Of a stretch of 54,205 nt of DNA, positions 14,711 through 25,100 are shown one piece after another. The notes under the pieces are model-generated. The model ran no database searches. It had not been told where the DNA came from and saw nothing but the letters and a program-made list of their open reading frames with translations. Location of the stretch: positions 1-54,205 of the forward strand of contig SIAN01000028.1 of assembly GCA_009691715.1 (NCBI GenBank), written 5' to 3'. The first letter of the stretch is position 1. Each line of letters starts with the position of its first letter. This stretch comes from Planctomycetota bacterium. Lineage in GTDB: Bacteria > Planctomycetota > B15-G4 > SIAN01. A program made the translations under genes and the position numbers.

Positions 14711-16962
14711 CGCTTCTGGAACTGGCCGCCGGAGTCTTCGGCGAGGCCGTAGAGCAGCGCGACGTTGGGGGCTTCGCCGACGCCGATGGTGTGGATGCGG
14801 ATGCGCGACAGCTTGTTCCATTCGCGGACCAGGCGGCGGATCTCGAGCGGATCCTGAATCTCGCCGACGGTCGCGTCGCCGTCGGACAGGAAGAACATGG
14901 TGTCGATGGCCGAGTTGTAGAGCGTGTCGCGCGTCCCCATCCCGGTGATGCTGAACGCCTCGCGCATCCCGGCGTGGATGTTGGTGCCGGAGTCGAGCTC
15001 GATCTTGCTCTCGATCCACTCGAGCACCTTCTGCTTCACGCCCGCCGTCACGGTCGTCACCTTGTTCGACCAGCGCGTCGCCGAGCCGGCGAAGATCACG
15101 ATCGCGAACTGGTCGCCGTCCGCCAACGCGGTGATCGCCTGCTTCAACTGCTCCTTGGCGACTTCGATCTTCGTGCGTTCGCTGCCCGCCGACGCCTTTT
15201 CGAGCATGCTCTTGCTGACGTCGAGCACGAAGCAGATCCGCTTCGACACCGACTTGATGCCGTAGAAGGTGACGTTGCCGGCGCTCTCCTGCTCCCACGC
15301 CGCGACCCGCGGTTTGGCCGGGCGCAGCGCGTCGGCCAGCACAAACTTCGCCTTGCTTTCGTCCCACCACCGCTGCCAGACCGGCGCGCTCATCGCGAAC
15401 GTCTGTCCGGTGAGCAGTTGCAGCGCCTGCGTCGCGTCTTCGAGCACGCGGCCCTGCTCGACGGCGAGGGCCTCGATCAACGGCGCGATCGACTCCTTCT
15501 GCGGCACCCGCGCGAGCGCGCTGATCGCCGCGACCCGCACCCGCCAGTTCTCGTGCACCAGCAGCCGCGTGCGCGCGACCTCGATGGCCGGCCCATCGGC
15601 CATCTCGACCAGCGCTTCCAGCGCACCGAGCCGCGCCTTCACGTCCTTGTCGTCGACCAGGATCTTGCGCAGCGCTTCGCGCACCAGCGGTAGGTCGGCG
15701 ACGCCCATGCCCTCCAGCACTGCCACCCGTGTTTCGAGTTCGCGCTCACTCTTCGCCGCGTTCAGCAGCGTGGTCACGCCCTTGTCGCGCTTCATTCCTT
15801 CCGGCAGCGAGGCGACTGCCGCGCCGATCGCGCGACCGCACGCCGTCCGCAGCCGATCGAGCGCCAGCGCGGCCGCGGTCGCCTCGCCCACCGCCTTCTG
15901 CATCCCGAGGAACTGATTCTGCTGCGCCACCGTGATCGTGCCGTTGCCGGTCTCGACCGCGTGGAAGTACTGCTCCTTCACCTTCTCGTACTGCTCGCGC
16001 AGCTTCGTGAGGTCAGCCTCGCCGCGCTTGATTGTCCGCGACATCTCCGTCGAGACGCCGAGCAGCTCGCCCGGCACTTCCTCGCGCCCGAGCCGCGCGT
16101 AGAGATCGACCCACAGCGCGCGCTCGCCCGGCGCCGCCTTGCCGTCGACGCGCCGCTCGATCTGCTTCAGCCCGTCGTCGACGTCGGGCCCCTTCGCACC
16201 ACGCAGCACGGCGCCGGTGGCGTCCACCAGCTTCCGTTGCGCCGTGCGCCGCAATTCGAGCAGCAGCACCGTCCGCTCGACCTTCGCCTGCTTCTCCGCC
16301 TTCTCCGAAGCGAGTCGGTCGCGCTCGCCGCGATCGGCCTTCTTCGGATCGGCCAGCGCCTCGCCTTCCTTGGTGAACAGCCGCGACGAAAGCTGCGCCA
16401 GCTCGCCCTTCAGCGTCTCCTCGGCGCGCTCGAGCTCCTGGATGCGCCGGCTCGACTCCTCATAGACCTCGAACAGCAGCGGCACCGCGATGGACTGCGG
16501 TTTGGCCGCGAGCGCCGAAAGCAGCGCCGGCACGCCGCGCGCCACCACATCGAGCATCTGCTGCTGCTTCGAGCCCGACGCCAGCGCGCCGTCGAGCGCG
16601 ACCTGCCGGTCCTTGCGCGCCTGCGCCGCAGCGTCGTCTTTTGCAGGGTCTTTTGCGGGGTCCTTCTCCGTCTCGTTCGCCAGCGCCGATCGCCCGCGCG
16701 CCGCATCGACCTCACTCTTGCCGAGCAGCTCGCCGTAGCGATCGAGGGCCGTCATCAGCGGCTCGAGCGCGCCCGGCGCCGCCGCTGCCACCGCGGCGTC
16801 GATCGCCGACTGCGCGGCCTTCGCGTCGTGGTCGTTGTTGCCGAGTGCACTCTTCAGCGCCGGAACGGGATCTTGCGGCGCCGCTGCCGCGTTCGCACTC
16901 ACAGCGAAGCCGGCCGCAAACCAAGCGACCGCCGATGTCACAATCCTCGCTACCGCTCGCAC
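14707..16962 (-). CDS. Secreted HEAT-repeat and von Willebrand factor A protein
   Basis: I start this 751-residue protein at GTG 16962, with GGAGG ten bases upstream. That start gives a clean signal peptide (VRAVARIVTSAVAWFAAGF, cleavage after about SANA). TTG 17004 is the longest alternative. The N-terminal half is helical and highly charged, with coiled-coil character. Residues about 385-520 contain HEAT-like repeats (REALRKILVDDKDVKARL, ARTRLLVHENWRVRVAAI). The C terminus is a VWA domain with MIDAS residues in FVLDVSKSM and a conserved SGTNIHAGMREAF. Such proteins are common in Planctomycetota, with no defined role. It lies downstream of RNase P RNA on the same strand. Confidence 0.8.
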   Translation of the reverse strand: MRAVARIVTSAVAWFAAGFAVSANAAAAPQDPVPALKSALGNNDHDAKAAQSAIDAAVAAAAPGALEPLMTALDRYGELLGKSEVDAARGRSALANETEKDPAKDPAKDDAAAQARKDRQVALDGALASGSKQQQMLDVVARGVPALLSALAAKPQSIAVPLLFEVYEESSRRIQELERAEETLKGELAQLSSRLFTKEGEALADPKKADRGERDRLASEKAEKQAKVERTVLLLELRRTAQRKLVDATGAVLRGAKGPDVDDGLKQIERRVDGKAAPGERALWVDLYARLGREEVPGELLGVSTEMSRTIKRGEADLTKLREQYEKVKEQYFHAVETGNGTITVAQQNQFLGMQKAVGEATAAALALDRLRTACGRAIGAAVASLPEGMKRDKGVTTLLNAAKSERELETRVAVLEGMGVADLPLVREALRKILVDDKDVKARLGALEALVEMADGPAIEVARTRLLVHENWRVRVAAISALARVPQKESIAPLIEALAVEQGRVLEDATQALQLLTGQTFAMSAPVWQRWWDESKAKFVLADALRPAKPRVAAWEQESAGNVTFYGIKSVSKRICFVLDVSKSMLEKASAGSERTKIEVAKEQLKQAITALADGDQFAIVIFAGSATRWSNKVTTVTAGVKQKVLEWIESKIELDSGTNIHAGMREAFSITGMGTRDTLYNSAIDTMFFLSDGDATVGEIQDPLEIRRLVREWNKLSRIRIHTIGVGEAPNVALLYGLAEDSGGQFQKR

Positions 16963-17111
16963 GCTCGCTGCGCCTCCGCGCTGGTTCACTGCGCACTGGT
17001 TCAAGCCGCGCTCTCTGACTCCGTGCTCTCGAAAGAAGTGGTCGCCGTCGATCGAGCGCTCTTTAAGCCGGGTTTTGTCCAGCCGTCGCCGCCACTTGCG
17101 CAGCGGTCCCG

Positions 17112-17445
17112 ACCGTGGTGATCATTCATCTAGGATCGCCGTCGCCGACGACCTCGAACGACCTACCCGGGAGTCTTGGCGACGCGGGCCGCGTCATCCT
17201 CCCCTATTTGGTCTTTCTCCGGGTGGGGCTTGCCAAGCCAAACGAGTTGCCCCGCCTGCTGGTGAGCTCTTACCTCACCGTTTCACCCTTACCGCACCGT
17301 GTTGCCACGGCACGGCGGTTTACTTTCTGTTGCGCTATCCCTGGCCTTGCGACCGGCGGGTGTTACCCGCCACCATGCCCTGCGGAGCCCGGACTTTCCT
17401 CCCGCGAAGAGCTGCACAAGCCTCCTCACCAGCGATCACCTTTCC
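17112..17445 (-). ncRNA. rnpB: RNase P RNA (bacterial type A)
   Basis: The minus strand carries the conserved core: GAGGAAAGTCCGGGCTCC near the 5' side, ACAGAAA in the middle, GGTAAGGGTGAAACGGTG, and AGATGAATGATCACC at the 3' side. The outer helix P1 can form between GGTGATC (17434-17440) and GATCACC (17117-17123), which sets the approximate ends. About 330 nt is a normal length. No protein-coding frame here is credible. It is the catalytic RNA for tRNA 5' maturation. Confidence 0.95.
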
Positions 17446-17654
17446 TGCTCGACCGACGACGACCGCAAGGCGGATTACGCCGCACCCGTGCGGGAGTCAA
17501 GGAACGCGTCGCGGCCGTATCCTCCCCCGCCGCGAGGTTGACGACGCGACGCAGACGACACGGCGCTGTGACGGCGGCGCTTCCGACACACGCGCAGGCC
17601 ACGCGAGCGCAGACGCCTTGAAGCAGCGTGCGGGCCGTTCCGAGGAGACCACGG

Positions 17655-19097
17655 GTGGCGATGGTGAATGGGGGGATCGGTGCCGTCGCGACGCTGCTGT
17701 TGCCGGCGATGCTCGCACGCGACAACGGCGAACTCGAAAAATCTCTATCCGCCGCCATCGACACGCAGCGGATGGTCACGATCGTGCGCGAATTGGTGGC
17801 GCTCGGTCCGCGGATGGGCGGCACGCCCTCTGGTGAAGCGGCGGCGAAGTACCACGAGGCACGGTTCGAGGCGGCCGGGCTTGCGTCACAGTCGGTGGTC
17901 GATCCGCCGCTGCGCGCGTTCCAGCCGATCTCCCTCTCGGCCCGCCTGTCGAGCGGCGACGAGACGCTCGAACTGATCGACGGAACGCTGGCGCTGCGGA
18001 CCAAGGGCATCGCCGCCACCGAGCTGCCGATCTACACCGAGGTCGCGGTCGTCCCGTCCGGTGAACGCCACGCACTCCTGCTCGACCGCGCCGCGTTGCG
18101 CAGCCGGCCGGACTTCGGCGCGACGCCACCGGCAGTGCTGCTGGTCGCGTGCGAACAACGCGTCGAAACCTCGACGCCGATCCTCGGCCAACCCGCCGGC
18201 TTCGAGGGCACGCTACTCACGCTGTCGCAGCGCGAATCGAAGTGGCTGCGCGAGCGGCTCGCCGGCGGCGCGCCGCGTCTTGCGATCGGCGCGGAGGTGT
18301 TCGACCAACAAGGGTCGCCGCGCACCGTGTTCGCGGACGTGCCTTCGGCCGCCGCCGACGCCCCCATCGTGCTGTTTTGCGCGCACGGCGATTCCGACTC
18401 GGGCGGACCGGGCGCCGATGACAACGCCTCAGGTGACGCGGTCGTGCACGAGCTGGCAGCGGCCTTCGCGAAGCTGGCGCGCGACGACGGCATGACGCTG
18501 CTGGTCACCCTGCGCTTCGTCGTCTGGGGCGCTGAGATCCACTCGAGCGGCGCCTGGTTCGAGCGGATCCGCCGCGACGGCAGCGCAAAGCGCCACGCGG
18601 CGGTGATCAACTTCGACCAGGCCGGCACCGGCGTCGAGCGCAACTGCGTCTACTTCGAGCCCGACAATCTGAAACGCAACGAGCCGTTGGTGCGCCTCGG
18701 CCTCGAGGTCGGCGGCGACTTCGACGGCGAAGAGGGTTTCTGGAGCGAGTACACCAGCAACGCGGCGCTCGGCGGCACCGACTCCTACGTCTTCTCGCCC
18801 GGATGGCAGCGCGGCGGCGGTGCCGACGACCTGCCCGCGATCACGATCTTCTCGGCCGCGTTCGGATCGGCCGAGGAGCCGGCCGCGACCGCCGGATTCG
18901 CCTCGCCCGGCTGGAAGGGCGACACGCGCAAGATCCGCATCGACTACTCGCGCGTCTACCACGAGACCGGCGACACGCCGGCCAACACCACCGATGCCGA
19001 GCCGTGGAACATGGCCTTCGTCGCCAAGGCGGCGGGACTGCTGGCGTTGCGCGTGGCCGATTCGCCGGAGACGATCGCGAAGCTGCTCGATCGTTGA
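17655..19097 (+). CDS. M28-family zinc peptidase, probably exported
   Basis: The start is GTG 17655, with GAGGAG seven bases upstream; ATG 17661 in the same frame is the alternative. The 480-residue product begins with a hydrophobic stretch (IGAVATLLLPAMLA) that could be a signal peptide. A PA-type insert fits residues about 120-220. The M28 metal-binding pattern is visible: FCAHGDSDSGG (His, Asp), GADDNASGD (bridging Asp), VVWGAEIHSSGA (Glu), INFDQAG (Asp) and YHETGDTPANT (His). M28 enzymes are aminopeptidases or carboxypeptidases; the substrate is not predictable. It stands 32 bases before the FG-GAP gene on the same strand. Confidence 0.88.
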   Translation: MAMVNGGIGAVATLLLPAMLARDNGELEKSLSAAIDTQRMVTIVRELVALGPRMGGTPSGEAAAKYHEARFEAAGLASQSVVDPPLRAFQPISLSARLSSGDETLELIDGTLALRTKGIAATELPIYTEVAVVPSGERHALLLDRAALRSRPDFGATPPAVLLVACEQRVETSTPILGQPAGFEGTLLTLSQRESKWLRERLAGGAPRLAIGAEVFDQQGSPRTVFADVPSAAADAPIVLFCAHGDSDSGGPGADDNASGDAVVHELAAAFAKLARDDGMTLLVTLRFVVWGAEIHSSGAWFERIRRDGSAKRHAAVINFDQAGTGVERNCVYFEPDNLKRNEPLVRLGLEVGGDFDGEEGFWSEYTSNAALGGTDSYVFSPGWQRGGGADDLPAITIFSAAFGSAEEPAATAGFASPGWKGDTRKIRIDYSRVYHETGDTPANTTDAEPWNMAFVAKAAGLLALRVADSPETIAKLLDR

Positions 19098-19129
19098 GTC
19101 GCGCCCGGCCACGGACCGAGAAATCCTCC

Positions 19130-21310
19130 ATGCCCCACTCGCACCTCTGTCCGCTGCTCGCTGCATTCCTGGTGCAGACTCCGGCCACGCCGGTTCCGCT
19201 CGCAGACGGCAACGCGCGCAAGGAGGCGCTGCTGCGCAAGGTCGCCGACGACCTCGACGCCAGCACCGCGCCATTCCTTGGGCGAGGCGGGATCGCGGCG
19301 GCGCAGGCGAGGCTGGCCGAGGCGCAGCAGCGGCAGTCGATCTCGACGCTCTTCGCCGCGACGCTGGCGCTGGCCGACGCACGCCTGGCGGTCGGTGAGA
19401 TCGAGCCGGCGATCGCCGAGTACGACAAGGCGTTGAAGTTCGCGCAGCAAGCCAATGACAGCAAGGCTTGGGTCGCGGCGGCGAAGAAGGGTGCGATCGC
19501 GTGGCTGCGCCTCGCCGAGCGGCAGAACTGCGTCGCGCGCCACAACCAGGACAGCTGCCTCTTTCCGTTGAAGGGCGGCGCAATCCACGTCGACCCCAAG
19601 GGCAGCAAGCAGGCGATCCTGTTCCTCGAGGCGATCTTGAAGATCGATCCGGGGGACATGGGCGCGGCGTGGCTGCTGAACGTCGCGCACATGACGCTCG
19701 GCACCTGGCCCGCCGGCGTGCCGCCGACTTGGCGCATCCCGGAGAGCGCGATCGAGTCCGAACACGAACTGCCGCGCATGCTCAATATCGCGTCGGCGCT
19801 CGGCGTGAAGAGTCTCGACCTGTCGGGCGGCGCAATCATGGACGACTTCGACGGCGACGGCGCGTTGGAGATCGTGACCTCGACGATCGAGCCGCGCCAG
19901 CCGCTGCGTTTCTTCCGCCGCCAGACGGATGGGACTTGGCTCGACGAGTCGGCGCAGCGCGGCCTGTCGGGCCAACTCGGCGGGCTGCAGATCCACGCCT
20001 TCGATGCCAACAACGACGGCCGACTCGACCTCGCGGTGCAGCGCGGCGCGTGGCTCAGCGAGTTCGGGCGCATCCCCAACTCCCTGCTGATCCAGCAGCA
20101 AGACGGCAGCTTCGTCGATCGCACGCTCGAAGCGGGCGTCGAGGTGGCGATGCCCTCGCAGGTCGTCTGCACCGCCGACATCGACCTCGATGGCGATCTC
20201 GACCTCTTCCTCGGCCACGAAAACAACGGCACGCCTGGCGCGAGCGAACACCCGTGCCACCTGTTCCGGAACCGCGGCGACGGCACGTTCGACGACGTGA
20301 CCAAGGCGGCCGGGGTCGCGAACCTGCGTTTCTGCAAGGGCGCCGCGTTCGGCGACTACGACGGCGACGGCTACGCCGACCTCTACGTCTCCAACCTGCA
20401 CGACCTGAATCGGCTGTATCGGAACTTGGGCGACGGCACGTTCCGCGATGTCGCGCTCGAACTCGGCGTCGCCGATCCGCTCGACAGCTTCCCGTGCTGG
20501 TTCTTCGACGCTGACAACGACGGCTGGCTCGACCTGTTCGTCGGCAGCTACGAACAGCACGACCGCACCGCCCAGGTCTACGCCTGGTATCGCAACGGTA
20601 CGACCGGACTCGACTCCGGCCGCTTCTATCGCAACGACGGCAAGGGCGGCTTCATCGATGCGACGCGCGCGGCGGGGCTCGCGCGGCCGATCTTTCCGAT
20701 GGGCGCGAGCTACGGCGACGTCGACGAGGACGGCTTCCAGGACCTCTACCTCGCGACCGGCGATCCCGAGTTCGGCTCGCTCTGGCCGAACGTGCTGCTG
20801 CGCAACGACGGCGGCAAGCGGTTCGAAGACGTGACGGCCGCGACCGGCACCGGCCATCTGCAGAAGGGGCACGGCGTCGCGTTCGGCGACCTCGACGGCG
20901 ATGGCGATCAGGACCTCTTCGTGCAGCTCGGCGGCGCCTGGATCGACGACCAGTTCGACGACGCCCTGTTCGAGAATCCCGGCCACGGGCGGCACTGGTT
21001 GACGGTGCGCCCGCGCGGCAAAGACAGCAACCGCTTCGGCGTCGGCACGCGGATCAAGGTGACGATCGAGGAGGGCGGCGCGACCCGCGACGTGGTGCAG
21101 TTCATCGGCGCGCAGTCGAGCTTCGGCGGCAACAGCCTGCAGGCGGAGATGGGGCTCGGCGCGGCGACACGGATCATCGCGCTCGAGCTGTTCTGGCCGA
21201 AGGGGCGCAAGACGCAGCGTTTCGAGCAGGTACCGCTCGATCGCGTGGTGGTGGTCGAGGAAGGGAGCGACCGGCTGCAGATCGTCGAGGCGCTGCAGAC
21301 GGATCGCTGA
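19130..21310 (+). CDS. Secreted FG-GAP/VCBS repeat protein with ASPIC/UnbV domain
   Basis: This 726-residue protein starts at ATG 19130 with a short hydrophobic leader (HLCPLLAAFLVQTPA). Residues about 25-190 are helical with TPR character (ALADARLAVGEIEPAIAEYD). From about 220 there are at least six FG-GAP repeats with calcium-binding loops such as DFDGDGALE, DANNDGRLD, DIDLDGDLD, DYDGDGYAD and DLDGDGDQD. This is an integrin-alpha-like beta-propeller. The C-terminal about 100 residues match ASPIC/UnbV (NRFGVGTRIKV, QSSFGGNSLQAEMGLG). These proteins are abundant and surface-located in Planctomycetota, with unknown function. It is probably co-transcribed with the M28 peptidase. Confidence 0.9.
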   Translation: MPHSHLCPLLAAFLVQTPATPVPLADGNARKEALLRKVADDLDASTAPFLGRGGIAAAQARLAEAQQRQSISTLFAATLALADARLAVGEIEPAIAEYDKALKFAQQANDSKAWVAAAKKGAIAWLRLAERQNCVARHNQDSCLFPLKGGAIHVDPKGSKQAILFLEAILKIDPGDMGAAWLLNVAHMTLGTWPAGVPPTWRIPESAIESEHELPRMLNIASALGVKSLDLSGGAIMDDFDGDGALEIVTSTIEPRQPLRFFRRQTDGTWLDESAQRGLSGQLGGLQIHAFDANNDGRLDLAVQRGAWLSEFGRIPNSLLIQQQDGSFVDRTLEAGVEVAMPSQVVCTADIDLDGDLDLFLGHENNGTPGASEHPCHLFRNRGDGTFDDVTKAAGVANLRFCKGAAFGDYDGDGYADLYVSNLHDLNRLYRNLGDGTFRDVALELGVADPLDSFPCWFFDADNDGWLDLFVGSYEQHDRTAQVYAWYRNGTTGLDSGRFYRNDGKGGFIDATRAAGLARPIFPMGASYGDVDEDGFQDLYLATGDPEFGSLWPNVLLRNDGGKRFEDVTAATGTGHLQKGHGVAFGDLDGDGDQDLFVQLGGAWIDDQFDDALFENPGHGRHWLTVRPRGKDSNRFGVGTRIKVTIEEGGATRDVVQFIGAQSSFGGNSLQAEMGLGAATRIIALELFWPKGRKTQRFEQVPLDRVVVVEEGSDRLQIVEALQTDR

Positions 21311-21363
21311 CCAGCGGTGGGCTGGTCCGCGGGCTCCACCCGCCGCGCTACACTTCCGCCCCC

Positions 21364-22086
21364 ATGGAATTTGTCTACGTCGTCGAGCGTTCGCGGCTGT
21401 TCGATCTGTCGTTCCCGCACGGCTTCGTCGCCGCGGCTGGCCCGGACGGCGATCGCAAGGCGGCTGCCGATCGGATCGCTCGGATTCGCGCCCACGGTTT
21501 CTTCGTCGAGCGGCGCGCCGCCGAGCAGAACTCGGCCTGGAAGCAGGTCATCCCCTACGTCGTGGTGCGCCGCGGCGACGCGATCCTGCTGCTCGAACGC
21601 AAGAAGAAGCAGGGCGAGGCGCGCCTGCACGGCAAGCTCTCGATCGGCGTCGGCGGCCACATCAATCCGATCGACGGCGATGTCTTGAACGTCACGGCCT
21701 CGAACATCGCCGACTCGAAGAACGCTGGCGCCGGCGCGCGCGACGTGCTGATCGAGGGACTCCGCCGCGAGCTCGACGAGGAGCTGTCGGTCGACGGCAC
21801 GCTCGACATCCGCATCGCCGGCTTCCTGAACGATGACTCGACCGACGTCGGAGCCGTCCACTACGGACTGGTCGCCGTCGCCGACGCAGGTCAGGCCGAA
21901 GTCTCGATCCGCGAGACCGAGATGATGGACGGCCGGTTCGTGCCGCGCGCGCAGTTGCAGGACCTCGCCCGCACGCAGCGGGAGCGGTTCGAGACCTGGT
22001 CCTCCCTGCTGCTCGATCAGTTCGAGGCGGTCCTCGCCGCCGACCTCCCGCTCTCCGACACGCTGGCCGCCGCCCCGGGGCGCTGA
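21364..22086 (+). CDS. Nudix-type hydrolase (MutT-like)
   Basis: This 240-residue protein carries a Nudix box with a long insertion. GVGGHINPIDGD is followed, after about 23 residues, by LIEGLRRELDEELSV, which supplies the REUxEE metal-binding residues. The N terminus (MEFVYVVERSRLFDL) and the long insert resemble the MutT-like group annotated as predicted phosphoesterases (COG4112), from memory. The substrate is unknown. It begins 54 bases after the FG-GAP gene. Confidence 0.78.
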   Translation: MEFVYVVERSRLFDLSFPHGFVAAAGPDGDRKAAADRIARIRAHGFFVERRAAEQNSAWKQVIPYVVVRRGDAILLLERKKKQGEARLHGKLSIGVGGHINPIDGDVLNVTASNIADSKNAGAGARDVLIEGLRRELDEELSVDGTLDIRIAGFLNDDSTDVGAVHYGLVAVADAGQAEVSIRETEMMDGRFVPRAQLQDLARTQRERFETWSSLLLDQFEAVLAADLPLSDTLAAAPGR

Positions 22087-22122
22087 GCCCCGACTGCGGG
22101 CGCCGCCGCCGAATCTTCGCCG

Positions 22123-22134
22123 CGACCTAGGTCG
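22123..22134. promoter_or_regulatory. 12-bp palindrome upstream of the large lipoprotein gene
   Basis: CGACCTAGGTCG is a perfect palindrome 40 bases before the ATG at 22174. It could be an operator. Nothing else in the short gap supports a specific regulator. Confidence 0.25.
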
Positions 22135-22173
22135 GCGCGACTCGTTTCCGTGGAGGGTCTTGGAGGACCTTCC

Positions 22174-25100
22174 ATGGCGCATCGCGCATTCCGGCAATCG
22201 ACCTTCGCAGCACTTCTCGGCCGCGTGCTTCTCAACCCAGGCTGCACCAAGAAAGAGACCGTCAACCACTTCGGTGATGGCTCCGGCGGCGGCGGCAACG
22301 ACGCCACCGCGCCGGCGGCCGGAGTCGATGACGACGGCGACGGCCTCGAGGATCGCCTCGAATTCCTCGGCTGGGAGATCGTCGTCGACGAATTCGGCTA
22401 AGGAGCGCAGTTCTTCTCCGATTCGCTCGCCTTCCGTCACGTGACCAGCGACTTCACGACGGCCGACAGCGACGGCGACGCGCTCACCGACGCCGAGGAA
22501 GTGGGCCGCTGGATCACCAACCCTAGCTCGGTCGACAGCGACGGCGACGCGACCGGTCCGGACGGCGACGACTCGCCGGATGTCTTCCTGTTCCACGGCA
22601 AGGAACTCGCCCTGCTCCGCACTTCGCCGAGCCTCGATGACACCGACGGCGACAGCCGCAGCGACGCGGAGGAGATCGACGACCCGATCCGAAGCAACCT
22701 CGTTGCCGAGCTGCCGCGGCTCGAGATCGAAGCGGTGGGCGACATCGATGTGCGCCTGAACATCGAGTACGCCGAGACGCTCGGGACCTCCACGGAATAC
22801 GGCACCACGCTGTCGATCGGGCAGAGCAGCAGCCGCGAGATCGGCTCCGCCGACACGCTCGGCGGCTCGCTCACCGTGGGACTGTCTCTCGCAACGGAGA
22901 CCAAAATCACGATTCCGCCAGCAGTCAAAGCCACATTTCAGAAGTCTGTCGAGCTCGGCGTCTCGTACGAGCACGAGTGGACGTCGACGACCGGCAGCTC
23001 GACCGAGATGCCGCAGGAGTCATCGCGCGTCCAAAGCGACTCCCGCGAGCTCACCGAGACCGCCGCGAGCGGCCGGATCAGCGCCGACATCCGGTTGCGC
23101 AACGCGGGAACCACCGCCTACACGCTCGAAAACCTGGCGGTGAGCGTGCTCTACCAAGCGCCCGGAGGCGAACCGGGCACCGTCGTCACGCGCACAATGG
23201 CGACGCTGCTGCCGCCGATCGACTCGCTGACTCTGTCACCCGGCGAAGTGACTCCGGTCCTGCAAGTGACCTCGGAAGAGGTGAACGCCGATGTCATCAA
23301 GCAGTTCCTCGCCCGGCCCGATTCGCTGGTCTTCCAGCCGGCGATCTACGACTTGAGCAACGCGGAGGGGATCAACTTCGATTTCCTGAGCGAGAACACC
23401 TTCCCGCGCACGGCTGCGATCCAGATCGACGATGGTTCCGGCTTCGCGCAGACCTGGCGCGTCGGCACCAACGTCGAGCGCACCGACGGCGGCGGCTACT
23501 CCGGCATCACGTTGCGCGAGGCGCTGCGCGACACGCTCGGCCTCGTCGAGGGCTCGATCGACGGCTTCGTGATCTCGGCCGAGACGATCGACGGCGTTCC
23601 GACCGGAGAGCTCGCAATTGCGAGCCTCGTCGGCCGTTCGTACGAGATCTCTGCCACGACGCCGCCTCGTCCACGCGCCTTCTGGGCGCTGCTTGCCTCG
23701 GGGTCGGTCGACACATCTCCCGTCGACCCGGTCGAGATCGTGCTGCGTGCCGGCGACGCCACGCTCGCAGCGCTCGGCTACCCGCGCCAGGTCTTTTCCG
23801 ACCCGCGCTCGACCGACGGCGACAACGATGGCCTGACTGACATCGACGAGCGCACCATCGGCTCTGATCCGACCAACGCCGACACGGACGACGCCACTCT
23901 CGCCGACGGCATCGACCCCTTCCCGCTGATCAAGGCGGCGATCCTCTACGTCGACGCTCTGGCGCCAGGCGGCGTCGGCACCAGCTGGGCGAGCGCCTTC
24001 GACAATCTGCGGGACGCAATCGCCGCGGCGATCGCCAGCAACTTGAACGCACCAGGCGACCCGAACGCCGCGCTTGACGATGTGAGCCAAATCCGGGTTG
24101 CGGCCGGCGTCTACTACCCCTCCGCCACCGGCAACCGCCTCCACCACTTCGACCTGATGAACTGCGTCCGCATGCTCGGCGGCTTCCAGGGCGGCGAGAC
24201 GCGCGCCGAGCAGCGCAACAGCGATCCGCTCACCAACGGCTGCGTCCTTTCGGGCGACTACAACAACGACGATCCGACCGTACTCGATCGAGTCACCGCG
24301 GTGACGGCGACCACGCGTCAGGACAACGCGAGCACGGTCATCTGCGCCGCCATCGACGCAGTGAGCGGGCTGCCCGTCGACGCAACCGCGATCCTCGATG
24401 GCTTCCTGATCACTGGCGGAAACGCGAGGACGGCACTGACCGTCGACGGCGGCGGACTGGCGCTGCTCTCAGGTGCCGTACCGACGCTGCGCCACCTCCT
24501 CCTGTACCACAACTCGACGGAGGGCGGCGGTGGCGCGATCTACGGCAGTTCGACCTCGACGGTCGTGCTCGAGGACTCGGTGATCCTCGCCAACTACGCC
24601 TAATTCAGCGGCGGCATCGCTTCCGCCAACGCGGTCAAAGCGACCGCGACGACCTTCGAAGACAATGAGGCGGTCTGGGGCGGAGGCGCCGAAGTGGTCG
24701 GCCCAAGCTCGGCGCGCAGCCGCTTTGACCACTGCACGTTCGAATTCAACCGCGCCGTCGGAAGCGGTGTGTTCCCCAACAACCCGGTCTATGGCGGCGC
24801 CGTCTACGTCGATCGGGTCGATCTCGAGTTCGACGGCTGCCGCTTCTCCGGCAACAGCGCGGTTCCTCCGGGCTTCGAGTCCAGCGGGGGGGCCGCTGTC
24901 TGGATCCACGACAACAGCTCCGGCGCGCGCGTGCGCTGCCAGTTTCTGAACTGCGAGATCGTGAACAACGACAGCGGTTCGCGGCCTGGCGGCGCCGTGA
25001 CAGCGGTACCGACCAGCGCCCCGATCGAGTTGCGATTCGTGAACTGCACGATCGCCGGGAACCGCAGCGTCATCGCGAGCTACGTCAATTACTACCCGGG

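Noticed and set aside
17115..17621. Short coding frames over the RNase P region
   Set aside because: The conserved RNase P core motifs and P1 pairing explain this stretch fully.
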